From Lewinellaceae bacterium (lineage in GTDB: Bacteria > Bacteroidota > Bacteroidia > Chitinophagales > Saprospiraceae): 64,000 nt of DNA. The notes under the pieces are model-generated. The model was not told where the DNA came from, searched no databases, and saw nothing but the letters and a program-made list of their open reading frames with translations. A program made the translations under genes and the position numbers. The number at the start of each line of letters is the position of its first letter. The stretch's first letter is position 1. Positions 37,064-46,175 of this stretch are shown in pieces. The stretch spans positions 1 to 64,000 of the forward strand of contig JADJYW010000016.1 of NCBI GenBank assembly GCA_016719605.1. Reading direction: 5' to 3'.

Positions 37064-38449
37064 ATGTTCCAGCCATCTATCTACCAGGCCCGCCGCGAGC
37101 GGCTCAAAAAAGACCTTAAGTCAGGACTTGCCCTCTTTTTGGGCAACAACGAATTGGGCATGAACTACGCCGGAAATACCTACCATTTCCGGCAGGACAG
37201 CAATTTTCTCTACTTCTTCGGCCTCGACAAGCCCGGCCTTGCGGCCGTCATTGATGTGGACAACGACCGGGAAATCATTTTCGGTGACGACCTGAGCATC
37301 GAGGATGTGGTGTGGATGGGCGCCCAGCCGCGCCTGAAAACCCTGGCCGAACAAGCAGGCCTGCGCGAAGTACTGCCCTCCCGGCGCTTGTCTGCTTTTG
37401 TCAAAAAAGCCCGTCGCGCGGGGCAAGCCGTCCATTTCCTGCCGCCCTACCGGCACGACAACATGCTGCTGCTCAAAGACCTGCTGAACATCCCGGTAGC
37501 GCGCCAAAAATCTGCCGCGTCGGAGGCGCTCATCCGGGCCGTCGTGGCGCAGCGGTCGTACAAGTCTGCCGAAGAAGTGGCCGACATGGAGCGTGCCGTC
37601 AACGTAACCGGGGCTATGCACATAGCGGCCATGAAAGCCGCCCGTGCCGGGCAAACCGAAGCAGAACTGGCGGGCCTCGTACAAGGCATGGCCGTGAGCG
37701 CCGGCGGCAACCTGTCCTACCCTGTTATTCTCAGCGTCCAGGGCCAAATCCTGCACAACCACTACCACGGCAATACCCTGCAACCCGGCCAAATGGTATT
37801 GGGCGACTTCGGCGCCGAAACGGCTTCGCACTACGCCGGCGACATCACCCGTACCTTCCCGGTGGATCGCCGTTTCACACCCAAACAACGCGCGATTTAC
37901 GAAATCGTGCTCGATGCCGAGGTCGGCGCCATCGCCTCCCTGAAACCCGGCATACTTTACCGCGACGTACACCTCGCTGCTGCCCGCCGCATAGCCGAAG
38001 GCCTCAAAACACTCGGGCTGATGCAGGGCAACCTTGACGAGGCGGTGGCCCAGGGCGCGCATGCCCTGTTTTTCCCTCACGGTCTCGGCCATAAAATTGG
38101 TCTGGATGTGCACGATATGGAAGACCTCGGTGAAAAATATGTGGGCTACTCCGACGCGGTGACGCGCAGTGCACAATTCGGTACCGCCTACCTGCGGCTG
38201 GCCCGCGCACTGGAACCCGGCTTCGTGCTGACCGTAGAGCCGGGCATTTATTTTATTCCGCAACTGATAGACCAGTGGCGGCGCAAAAACCTGTTTGCCG
38301 AATTTATCAATTACCAAACCGTAGCCAAATACCGCAACTTCGGCGGTATCCGCATCGAAGACAACGTACTGATCACCGAAAAAAGCCACCGCATCCTCGG
38401 CGACCCGATACCGAAAACAGTGGCGGAAGTGGAGGCTTTGCGCGGATAA
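37064..38449 (+). CDS. pepP: Xaa-Pro aminopeptidase (M24B)
   Basis: 461 residues; dinuclear Mn-dependent peptidase removing an N-terminal residue before proline. N-terminal creatinase/AMP_N domain (FLGNNELGMNYAGNTYHFRQ; FYFFGL-like LYFFGLDKPG), then pita-bread domain with metal ligands: two Asp in GDFGAETASHYAGDITRTFP, His in FFPHGLGHKIGLDVHD, Glu in TVEPGIYF and Glu in GIRIEDNVLIT. Complete set, normal length. ATG 37064 starts the family sequence; upstream frame only translates the repeat leader. Confidence 0.92.
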   Translation: MFQPSIYQARRERLKKDLKSGLALFLGNNELGMNYAGNTYHFRQDSNFLYFFGLDKPGLAAVIDVDNDREIIFGDDLSIEDVVWMGAQPRLKTLAEQAGLREVLPSRRLSAFVKKARRAGQAVHFLPPYRHDNMLLLKDLLNIPVARQKSAASEALIRAVVAQRSYKSAEEVADMERAVNVTGAMHIAAMKAARAGQTEAELAGLVQGMAVSAGGNLSYPVILSVQGQILHNHYHGNTLQPGQMVLGDFGAETASHYAGDITRTFPVDRRFTPKQRAIYEIVLDAEVGAIASLKPGILYRDVHLAAARRIAEGLKTLGLMQGNLDEAVAQGAHALFFPHGLGHKIGLDVHDMEDLGEKYVGYSDAVTRSAQFGTAYLRLARALEPGFVLTVEPGIYFIPQLIDQWRRKNLFAEFINYQTVAKYRNFGGIRIEDNVLITEKSHRILGDPIPKTVAEVEALRG

Positions 38450-38453
38450 AGTA

Positions 38454-38476
38454 GGGGCGGGATTTATCCCGTCCCC
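38454..38476 (+). terminator. Hairpin after pepP
   Basis: GGGGCGGGAT-tt-ATCCCGtCCCC, nearly perfect, 5 nt after the pepP stop; no strong T-run, so factor-independent function is uncertain. Confidence 0.5.
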
Positions 38477-38518
38477 CGCTCTTTGCGGGATGCCGGGAAT
38501 TGATTTTGAAAAATTTCC

Positions 38519-38665
38519 GGTGGTGGCGAATTTCGAGTGATGGAACGCGGATTAAACGGATGCAGGCAGCACGGATTTTCACGGATTCCTTAAATAAATC
38601 CGTGAAAATCCGTGCTGCCTGCATCCGTTTAATCCGCGTTCCATCACTCGAAATTTGCCACCACC
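38519..38665. repeat. Long palindrome, copy 1 (147 bp)
   Basis: Arms of ~70 bp starting GGTGGTGGCGAATTTCGAGT and ending in the complement, centre CCTTAAATA. Copy 2 is at 48427-48563. The inner arm differs between copies (AGCAC vs ACCGC) and the opposite arm carries the matching change, so pairing is kept. Confidence 0.9.
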
Positions 38666-38770
38666 GAGGGGCGTTAGCCCCGGCGCGAAAACCGGCTATT
38701 GGCCGAAAAATTGATGATAATCGTGCCGCCGCTAACGCGGCTATAAACGGCATCGGGGCTACGCCCCTAA
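38666..38770. repeat. GGGGCGTTAGCCCC-type inverted element
   Basis: Begins GGGGCGTTAGCCCC and ends GGGGCTACGCCCC with the core GCCGCTAACGCGGC; GC-rich small palindromes typical of a dispersed intergenic repeat. No gene in this stretch. Confidence 0.55.
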
Positions 38771-38862
38771 TTTGACAACAAGGAACTTGTGTACATACCG
38801 TAGGTATTACATAGTTGACAGGCGCCCCGTTTGTTTTTCCCGTTGAAATTCAAACGACTACA

Positions 38863-38870
38863 TACATTTG
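38863..38870 (+). promoter_or_regulatory. TAnnTTTG promoter box of the conflict cluster (TACATTTG)
   Basis: Exact TACATTTG, 36 nt before ATG 38906, with TTG at ~38843 in -33 distance. Drives the EAD-iSTAND, MoxR and vWA genes, which run in one direction with gaps of 24 and ~18 nt. Confidence 0.6.
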
Positions 38871-38905
38871 TGTCGCGCGCATCCGATGTTTGCGGGCAAG
38901 CAGGT

Positions 38906-40054
38906 ATGAACGAGATCAGAGAAAAACTCAAAGCCGCATTTGCGGAAGGTGTGGGCGAAGGTATCAAAACGCTCACGAGCGCCCTTGCCCCCGATGGGCC
39001 GCACTACAACACCTTCGTTCAGCAAAAAGCCCAGTACACCAACGCCCGCAATGCCTTTCTGGACGGTATGACGACGGTGGATGAACTTCAAATCGTCCAA
39101 AACCGCGTCGGCGCCCGCCTGCTCGAACTCATTGACCAATTGGAGGAAAAAGACCTCGTGCCTGCCGGCGAAAACCTCGACGACATCCTGCGCCAACTCC
39201 CGCTGCGCAAGGATGAAATCACGGAGTACCACCTCGTCAATTGCGACCGCGAAGACATGACCGACCGCTTCGCCGATGCTTACGGACTGCGCGACGAACT
39301 ACCCGCCCAGTTCTATTTTATCAGCGCCTGCGACACCCAGATGCCGCAACTGTTCAGCGAACGTATCATTCTGGAACTCAAAGCCGCCCTCGACGACAGC
39401 GACAACGGACTGCTCCAGCCCATCCTCTACCGCACCCAGGACGACGATTCCCAACTCGCCGAAATCCTGCCGCTGCCCGTGATCGGCCTCACCGCCGCCG
39501 ATGCGTTCAAAAAATTCAAGACCACGTTTTGCGAAAAAATTCTCAACACCGGCATGTCCGGGTTCGAGGATTTCATGGCCGGCGGCGTGGCCAATGTCCG
39601 CCACCAGTATGTATTTGCGCCGTTTGATTTTTCCATCGGAAAATGGCGCAAGTTCCTGCCCGAGTACTTTCGCCTGATCATCGAAACCTTTTCCCGGCAT
39701 CCCGGCCCGGCGCCCCGGTTTATCTTCCTTTTTTCCTTCGCCGTACACGATCTGCATTGCGCAGCACCCGACTCCGAGGCCATGACTATCATTGCCGAAC
39801 TCGACCGCCTGGCGCAGGATTACCCCAACGTGGCACACCTCAGCCCCCTGCAACCCGTGGACGACGACGAACACGCCGCCTGGTGGCGCGACATCGGCGT
39901 GCGCAGTGCCGACGACATCAAACGCATCACCCGCGCCATGCTCGCCGGCAAAGAATCCGCCGTACGCCAACAGTACGAATCCCGAAAACAACTCAACATG
40001 GACGACATACACGATGTGCAGCAGCAGGTGTATGCCATCGCCCGGAAATCGTAA
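38906..40054 (+). CDS. Effector-associated-domain + inactive-STAND (EAD-iSTAND) protein of a MoxR conflict system
   Basis: 382 residues. Residues ~1-82 form a helical domain (FVQQKAQYTNARNAFLDGMT, then VDELQIVQNRVGARLLELID) that resembles the small effector-associated domains (EAD11-like: xxxRYNxLxxxxxxGxISxEExxxxxNRIxxALLELID). Residues ~105-380 start with LVNCDREDMTDRFADAY and FYFISACDTQMPQLFSERI, the pattern of the iSTAND domain, a P-loop fold with lost Walker motifs used as an adaptor/sensor in bacterial conflict systems. Both assignments rest on remembered family patterns, not on a search. The start ATG follows the promoter box. First gene of the cluster with MoxR and a vWA-amidase protein, so it is probably the sensor or adaptor of the system. 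Confidence 0.68.
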   Translation: MNEIREKLKAAFAEGVGEGIKTLTSALAPDGPHYNTFVQQKAQYTNARNAFLDGMTTVDELQIVQNRVGARLLELIDQLEEKDLVPAGENLDDILRQLPLRKDEITEYHLVNCDREDMTDRFADAYGLRDELPAQFYFISACDTQMPQLFSERIILELKAALDDSDNGLLQPILYRTQDDDSQLAEILPLPVIGLTAADAFKKFKTTFCEKILNTGMSGFEDFMAGGVANVRHQYVFAPFDFSIGKWRKFLPEYFRLIIETFSRHPGPAPRFIFLFSFAVHDLHCAAPDSEAMTIIAELDRLAQDYPNVAHLSPLQPVDDDEHAAWWRDIGVRSADDIKRITRAMLAGKESAVRQQYESRKQLNMDDIHDVQQQVYAIARKS

Positions 40055-40073
40055 ATTCCAAATCGTAAATCGC
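40046..40073 (+). repeat. AAATCGTAAAT leader repeat before moxR
   Basis: AAATCGTAAATTCC followed by AAATCGTAAATCGC immediately before ATG 40079; it overlaps the stop codon of the upstream gene. A related stretch follows the moxR stop (40994-41022). Confidence 0.55.
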
Positions 40074-40078
40074 TACCC

Positions 40079-41002
40079 ATGCTCGATTTTTCGCTTCCCG
40101 CACCCGACAAAAACCTCGAACTGCCGCCCCGGCTGCCCAATCCCCGGTTCAACGACCCGGCGCTGTACCGCCCCTCGGCCGCTCTGTGGAGCGCCGTCGC
40201 GGTGGCCCTCGAACTGGGCTTGCCCCTCCTGCTCACCGGCGAGCCGGGCACCGGCAAAACCGAACTTGCCCGCTTTCTGGCGTACCGTTTCGGCCTCGGC
40301 AAACCGGAAGTGTTCGATGCCCAAACGACCTCTTCCGTGCGCGACCTGTTTTACCGGTACGATGCGCTCGGCCATTTCCAGTACGCCCAAACCCACCGCG
40401 AGGTACTGACGCCCGACCAGATCGAATCCAAATTTATCCAGTACCAGGGTCTCGGAAAGGCGATCAAGGAGAACCGCACGATGGTGGTACTACTCGACGA
40501 AATAGACAAAGCCCCGCGCGACCTGCCCAACAACGTGCTGGCTGCCCTGGAAAAGCTCGAATTCACCGTCCCCGAACTCGACAACAAAAAATACCAGGCC
40601 ACGCCCGAACACCGACCCGTCATCATCATGACGTCCAACTCCGAAAAAAACCTGCCCGACCCCTTTCTGCGTCGCGTGGCTTATTTCAATATTGAGTTTC
40701 CATCCGACGTCGAACTGCTGCACATCCTCGAATCCAAGGTGACCGGCTTCGCCAACAAAGCGCACCTCGAAGCCATTGTCCGCCATTTCAGCCTGATCCG
40801 TTCGGGTAAAAAAGTGATGCTGCGCAAAAAACCCGCCACCGCCGAACTGCTTCACTGGGCAGCCCTGCTCCACAAAATGAATTTCGACGCCTCCAAACTT
40901 GACCATCCCGAAAAACTCAGTGCCGACGAACGCGAAAAACTCCACATTTCCTACTCGGTGCTGGCCAAGTACCGGGAGGACCTGATTGCTTTAAAATCGT
41001 AA
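40079..41002 (+). CDS. MoxR-type AAA+ ATPase
   Basis: 307 residues. AAA+ chaperone-like ATPase: Walker A GEPGTGKT (54-61), Walker B VVLLDEIDKA (~140), sensor/arginine-finger region IIMTSNSEKNLPDPFLRRV, plus a lid domain (AELLHWAALLHKMNF). MoxR ATPases work on partner vWA proteins using ATP; the vWA protein encoded next is the obvious partner, and the iSTAND protein before it may control the pair. Note the wide insert after Walker A (RYDALGHFQYAQTHREVLTP), common in MoxR proteins of such clusters. Confidence 0.88.
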   Translation: MLDFSLPAPDKNLELPPRLPNPRFNDPALYRPSAALWSAVAVALELGLPLLLTGEPGTGKTELARFLAYRFGLGKPEVFDAQTTSSVRDLFYRYDALGHFQYAQTHREVLTPDQIESKFIQYQGLGKAIKENRTMVVLLDEIDKAPRDLPNNVLAALEKLEFTVPELDNKKYQATPEHRPVIIMTSNSEKNLPDPFLRRVAYFNIEFPSDVELLHILESKVTGFANKAHLEAIVRHFSLIRSGKKVMLRKKPATAELLHWAALLHKMNFDASKLDHPEKLSADEREKLHISYSVLAKYREDLIALKS

Positions 41003-41020
41003 ACCGCAATTCATAATTCG

Positions 41021-44000
41021 CTAAAATATCTCCTCGCTGCCGACCTGCTCAGCGCCTTCGAAGAAACCGAAGGCCGCCGCATCGGCCCCGACCGGCACCT
41101 GCTCTGGCAAACGCTGCTCCAGCGACTGCCCGACGACGCAGACCCCGCCGTGTGGAAGGACGCCCTGTGCCCCATCCTCGCCACCAATGCCGAGGAGCAA
41201 CGCCGCGTGGAAGTGCTGTTTGCCGAATGCCTCCAGCGGGCCGAAGACCTGCTGCAAGTGCTGCCCGCTCCCCCGAAACCTGCTCCTGACCCCGTCGTGC
41301 GGGCCGCCAAACGCTGGGGCTGGACCGCCGTACTGGCAGCCGTAGTGCTGGCCCTGCTGCTCGGCAGCGGGGTTTGGGCCTGGTTCGACAGCCTGCGCAC
41401 ACCGCCGCCGCCGCCCAAAGGCGACCTGAAACGCTACTTCTCCTACCCGACCAATGCGGTCGCTACGGTTTGCGCCGACAGCCTCGACCTGGCCACTGCC
41501 GGTAGTATCCGATCCGCTGTTTTTGTCCAAACAGATGCCTCCATCCGGCGCAACGATACCCTCGCTACCGCGCTCGGCCGCTACAGCCTCCTGCCCGACG
41601 GCTGCCTGCGCGCCTGGTCCGGCGACAGCCTCGGGCGCGACAGCCTGCGCGTTCTGCTCACCAATTCCGACGGCGCCACCGTCGCGCTGGACTACTTCCC
41701 CACCGTGGTGGAGCCGCGCCCGGACGCGCCGCCGCCGGATGCCGTCACCTACCGGTTTTCGGAGCAGGACGTGCCGCCGCCCGCCGATCTGGCCGCTTTG
41801 CGGTTCGATGCGCCTGCAGGCTGGGAAGCCGCATTTTATCAGTATTTGCCCTGGCTGAAAGCCGCGTTTTTGCTGGTACTGGCCGTGCTGCTGTACGCGC
41901 TGCTGGTTTGGCGCGCGCGCCGCCGCCGCCGCCTCGTGGCCGAAAACCGGCACGGCGACCTGCCGCCCTACACCTGGAGCCTGCGTATCCAAAACCTCGA
42001 AGCCCCCGAACCCGGCGACGATTTTCCGCTCGTGCTCAACCGCCTGCGCCGCCGCACGGCCGATGCCTGGAGCGAACTCGACGTGCCCGCCACCGTATTG
42101 GCCACCGTGGAGCAGGTCGGCCGGATTGCCATGCGCTTCCGCCAACACACCAAACCCCCGGAATACCTCCTGCTGATAGACCGCCAGGATAGTGCCGACC
42201 ACCGCGCCCATCTTTTTGATACCCTGTACGATGCTTTCCGCGCCAATGAAGTGCTCGTGGAGCGTTTTTTCTTCGACGGCGACCCCCGCCTGTGCTACAA
42301 CGAGCAACACCGCGACGGCCTCCACCTCGCCGAACTCCAACAGCGCTACCCCGACAGCCGCCTCTTGGTCGTGAGTACCGGCTACGCCCTGCTCAATCCG
42401 CTGCACCAAAAGCCCGCCCGCTGGGCCGAAATTCTCGTCCGCTGGCGCTACCGCACCCTGCTCACGCCCCGCCCGCTCAGCGCCTTTGGCCGTCGCGAGA
42501 CCAACCTCGAAGCCCTGCTGCCCGTGCTGCCCGCTACCTTGCAGGCCCTCGTGTTTGCAGCCGACCAGTTTGACCTCGGCGACGACGCCGACTTCGGGCG
42601 CTGGGCCGGCGCCGTGGCCGATGCGCCCGCCACACCCGTAGAACCTGATTCCGAAAACCTCATCCCCAGCCTGCGTCGCCACTACTCCGACGACCTGCTC
42701 CAGTGGATAGCCGCCTGCGCCGTGTACCCCGCCCTGCACTGGGAACTCACCGTGTACCTCTGGCGGGTGTTGTTTCCCGGCGTCCCGCTGCGCCTCGCCG
42801 GCGCCGGCGCCGACGGGGCGACTATGGCCGCGCTCACGGCCCTGCCCTGGTTTACCAAAGGCCGCATACCCGACCCCGAGCGCGCCCAACTGATCCACTG
42901 GCTCGAAACCAACCACCCGCAGCAGCACCTGCGGGTGCGCATGGCCATTGCCGACCAACTTGCGCAACCCCACAACCAGCCGCCCCGCGACAGCGCCGCC
43001 TGGGATCAGTACCGGCTGAATGCCGCGCTCAATGCCTGGCGGCTCACCGACGACCGCAGCCAAAAGAACCAACTCGAACGCGAAATTGCCGACCTGCTGC
43101 CCCATGCCGAGGCCGATTTTACCGTCATCAAATACCTCGATAAACCCAAAAACGCGCTCCAGTTTGAACTGCCCGACCGCTGGAAAAAAATTCTCTACCG
43201 CGGCGGGCGGCCCGGTCTCGGTTTGCAGGATTTCTGGAGCGACCTGCTCCGATGGGCGTTTTGGCTGTGGCTCGCCGCCGCTGTGGCGCTTGGGCTGTAC
43301 ACGCCCGAGCCGCCGGCCTGTACGGGCGCCCGCGTGGTGTATGCGCAACCGAACAAGCCCGAACAAATCCTTTGCCTGAAAACACCCGCCGACCACGTCC
43401 TTTTCCTCGAATACCTGGCCCGCGACGCCGTGCAGGCCGACAGTGTGGAGCGGGCCGATTCCGTCGTGCAGGCCCTGCAGCGCCTCGTGGAGCGGGAAAA
43501 CCCGCGTGCCGATACCGCCGCTGCGGTGTTCCGCCGCAACATCGGGTTGCTGCTGTTCAACCGCGGTGTGCCGCCCTACCGCGAAGCCGACAGCCTGCGG
43601 CAAACGGCCGCCGGATCCGTTCCGCCGCGTTTTTTGGTGCGGAAAGAGACGGCTTGCGCGTGGTTTGCACGGGCGTTCAACCTGCTGCCCGCCGACAGCC
43701 TCCTGCGCGAAGCCGCCGGCTGGTGCGCCGACCCGACGGTGTTCGACCGGCCCGCCGATGCCGGCCCGCCGCCGCCCAACTGCCCCGTGACCGATGCCTT
43801 GCTCACCAATCTCAACACCCGCCCCGGCCTGAAAGGCGAAGCGCAGTACGCCTTGCGCCAGGTGCGCGGCGTGGTCATGCACAGCACCGCGCTCACCGCT
43901 CGGGGCGCCCGCGCCACTTCCATCCGCGAATACTGGAACGCGCTCCTCGAAACCCACCAGCGGCGCGCACTACATCGTGGACGACCTCGGTGTGCTGCGC

Positions 44001-44489
44001 TGTATTCCCGATACCGAAATAGCCTACGCCCTCGGCGGCAACCGGCTCACGCCCGCCGGCGAAAAACTGCGTGCCGGCAGCGATAAAAACCTGAACTACC
44101 ACACGCTGAACATCGAAATGTGTGAAAACGAGGATGCCGATATCGCCTCGGTAACCCGCTGTGCCGCCGCTCTGGCCGCTGCGCTGCTCCGCCGGCACGG
44201 TCTGCCGATCAGCGCGCTGTACCGCCACTCCGATCTGGTGCAGGACAAAACCTGCCCGCAGCCCCTCCAGTCCGCCGCCGCCTGGACCGATTTCCGAAAC
44301 ACCGTGCAGCAGTACCTGCGCGCCACCCCGCCCATCAACCTGAACACTACCCGGCGCATCCCCGCCAGAACGCGCCCCGCCGATGCCCGGAATACGTCTT
44401 CCGGAAACTCGGGTGCCGACCTGTTCTCCAACTCTTTGCGCATGCAAGGCCCCCCACCTGACCCTGTCCGAGGGTATCATCAATGCTGA
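41021..44489 (+). CDS. Membrane vWA protein with C-terminal N-acetylmuramoyl-L-alanine amidase domain (frame-broken)
   Basis: About 1150 residues. Numbering from GTG 41150: helical N-region; TM1 ~57-78; extracytoplasmic part; TM2 ~240-262 followed by RARRRRR; vWA-like domain ~275-470 (YLLLIDRQDSADHRAHLFDT, degenerate MIDAS DRQDS); long helical region; TM3 ~705-722; amidase_2 domain with zinc ligands in GVVMHSTA, LYRHSDLV and DKTCPQPL. Positive-inside rule puts N-terminus and vWA in the cytoplasm, amidase in the periplasm. Frame breaks once near 43958 (ACCCACCAGCGG, one extra C); then AHYIVDDLGVLRC resumes. Start uncertain: the frame is open from the moxR stop, protein-like from 41021 (SLKYLLAADLLSAFEETEG), with no ATG/TTG; GTG 41150 is the first usual start. 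Partner of MoxR; amidase is a candidate effector. Confidence 0.75.
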
Positions 44490-45327
44490 TGAAGGAGGAA
44501 AACATCGCATACAGGACTTACCACCCACCCTGTTTGACGGCAACCCCGAGTCGGTTCCCCGCCCGGCCATGATCGCCATACCTGCCGGCGCGTTTGATAT
44601 GGGCGATGTCTTCGGCGAGGGCATAAGCGATGAAAAACCCGTACACCGCGTCACCCTCGGGGCCTACGAAATCGGCGCCTACGAGGTTACTTTCGAGGCC
44701 TACGACCTGTTTTGTGACTGGACCCAGCGGGAAAAACCCCCGGACAACGGCTGGGGCCGGGGCAAACGCCCGGTGCTGAACATAACCTGGTATGACGCGA
44801 TAGACTACTGCAACTGGCTCAGTGAGCAGTTGGGCTATAAACCCGTTTATACCCGAAAGGGCGATGACGTGCTGAGCGACTGGCGTGCCAACGGCTACCG
44901 CCTGCCCACCGAGGCCGAGTGGGAATACGCCGCGCGGGAAGGCGGAAAAAAAGTGCGTTTCGGCAACGGAAAAGATATCGCCGACCCGAAGGTTATCAAT
45001 TTTGACGGCAGTGCCATCTATAAAACGGCGTATTCCATTGCCGGCGAATACCGCGAAAAAACGGTACCCGTGGGCAGCCTCGGCAGCCCGAACGCACTCG
45101 GCCTACACGATATGAGCGGCAATGTGTGGGAATGGTGCTGGGATTGGTACGATGACTACACCGTAGCGGCGCAGCAAAACCCGAAAGGGCTGCAGTCGGG
45201 CGGCAGCCGCGTGCATCGCGGCGGCTCGTGGAGCAACGACGCGCGGTATTGCCGCGTCGCCTGTCGCTACGGCTACACGCCCTCGCTCCGCTACCACCTC
45301 GGCTTCCGCCTTTGCCGTGCTTTTTAG
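44383..45327 (+). CDS. Formylglycine-generating-enzyme-like (FGS/SUMF1) domain protein, possibly fused to the amidase gene
   Basis: 314 residues as an open frame; the domain proper starts at about residue 60 (AMIAIPAGAFDMGDVFGEG). Seen: GAYEIGAYEVTFEAYDLFCD, RPVLNITWYDAIDYCNWLSE, YRLPTEAEWEYAAREGG, LHDMSGNVWEWCWDWYDD and RGGSWSNDARYCRVACRYG followed by GFRLCRAF. This is the FGE/EgtB/C-lectin-like fold; the two active cysteines of true FGE are not clearly placed, so it is more likely a ligand-binding domain. It overlaps the end of the amidase frame: removing one C of the C-run at 44449-44455 would join both into a single protein. The last ~30 codons look like a DGR variable region (see findings). 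Confidence 0.82.
   Translation: MPGIRLPETRVPTCSPTLCACKAPHLTLSEGIINADEGGKHRIQDLPPTLFDGNPESVPRPAMIAIPAGAFDMGDVFGEGISDEKPVHRVTLGAYEIGAYEVTFEAYDLFCDWTQREKPPDNGWGRGKRPVLNITWYDAIDYCNWLSEQLGYKPVYTRKGDDVLSDWRANGYRLPTEAEWEYAAREGGKKVRFGNGKDIADPKVINFDGSAIYKTAYSIAGEYREKTVPVGSLGSPNALGLHDMSGNVWEWCWDWYDDYTVAAQQNPKGLQSGGSRVHRGGSWSNDARYCRVACRYGYTPSLRYHLGFRLCRAF
45219..45312 (+). other. Candidate variable region (VR) of a diversity-generating retroelement target
   Basis: The 3' end of the FGS gene encodes SWSNDARYCRVACRYG then YTPSLRYHLGFRL. At the sites where DGR templates carry AAC codons (N in SWNNNARNCRVANRN...), codons here are TAT, TGT, TAC, GGC, TAC, CTC, TAC, CAC, CTC, i.e. changes at former A positions with a conserved frame around them. 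No reverse transcriptase or template repeat is visible in the window, so this is a pattern match only. Confidence 0.4.
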
Positions 45328-45641
45328 TCAGTTGGTTGGCTATTTGGGCAATCCCGACCCCCAGCCCCTAAAGGGGAGTTGATTGAGCGGTAAATGGCCA
45401 GACTCTTTTCGCCCTGCTTGGTGTTTTCACCAAGCGGTTCTACGCGAGGCTGCTTGGTGAAAACACCAAGCAGGGCGAAAGAGGAGGCAAGTAGCGTAAG
45501 CCGAGGTGTCGGCGGTAAAGGGGTTATACGTCTCACCTCCCTTTTGGGGAGAACCCCTGTTGGGGTTGCCTGGCAGGTTCGACCATGCAGCATGGGTTTT
45601 GAAAAATTTCCGACGGCGCACATTTACCCCATAACACCCTG
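45328..45641. repeat. Repeat-rich spacer with nested palindrome (45403-45484)
   Basis: No gene. Arms CTCTTTTCGCCCTGCTTGG... and complement over ~32 bp; each arm contains its own palindrome GCTTGGTG-TTTT-CACCAAGC. Also CCCCAGCCCCTAAAGGGGAG (45360-45379) and CTCCCTTTTGGGGAGAACCC (near 45536-45555), members of the GC-rich repeat type found inside hsdM. The large hairpin may end transcription from both sides. Confidence 0.75.
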
Positions 45642-46157
45642 CTACATCGGCAGGCGCTCCCGGAAGTACCCGTACACCCAGGTGCCGGCGATGGCGCTCA
45701 GCAGGGTGACGGTGACGGCTAATGCTCCGGTACCGATCTGGGCGAACAGGGGGCCGGGGCAGGCGCCCGTCATGGCCCAGCCGAGGCCGAAGATGAGGCC
45801 GCCGATGATCTGGCCTTTGTTGAATGTTTTGTCCGTGAAGGTGATCGGCTCGCCGTCTATGGTGCGGGCTTTGAATTTTTTGATCAGAAAGACCGAAATG
45901 GCGCCTACGACTACGCCGGTACCGATCACGCCGTACATGTGGAATGATTCCAGCCGGAACATTTCCTGGATGCGGAACCACGAGATGATCTCGGCTTTCA
46001 CGAAGGTGATGCCGAAAAAGATGCCCACCAGGGTGTATTTCAGGTGGTGCCACCAGGGTTGGGGTGCATCGGAGGCGTTGGCGCTGGTATCGAGCAGGGA
46101 GTACACTTCGGTATCCGTTTCGGCCGGCGCTGCTTGGTTGAATGCTGTATTTTCCAT
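45642..46157 (-). CDS. Half-size YeeE/YedE family transporter (sulfur-related), second subunit
   Basis: 171 residues with four membrane helices and the conserved GWAMTGACPGPLFAQIGTGA, whose cysteine is essential in YeeE-type thiosulfate/sulfur uptake proteins. Shorter than full YeeE; pairs with the half-size protein encoded 18 nt upstream, which carries the other cysteine motif. Third gene of the persulfide operon. Substrate (thiosulfate, sulfite or other sulfur species) is inferred from family and neighbours. Confidence 0.85.
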   Translation of the reverse strand: MENTAFNQAAPAETDTEVYSLLDTSANASDAPQPWWHHLKYTLVGIFFGITFVKAEIISWFRIQEMFRLESFHMYGVIGTGVVVGAISVFLIKKFKARTIDGEPITFTDKTFNKGQIIGGLIFGLGWAMTGACPGPLFAQIGTGALAVTVTLLSAIAGTWVYGYFRERLPM

Positions 46158-46175
46158 GTTTGCTGGTGTCTTTTT

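Noticed and set aside
41021..43957. 978-codon minus-strand frame opposite the vWA-amidase gene
   Set aside because: Shadow in GC-rich DNA; plus-strand gene shows helices, vWA and amidase motifs.
45328..45641. DGR template repeat or reverse transcriptase next to the FGS gene
   Set aside because: I looked for a near copy of the 3' end of the FGS gene and for an RT frame; only palindromes are present.
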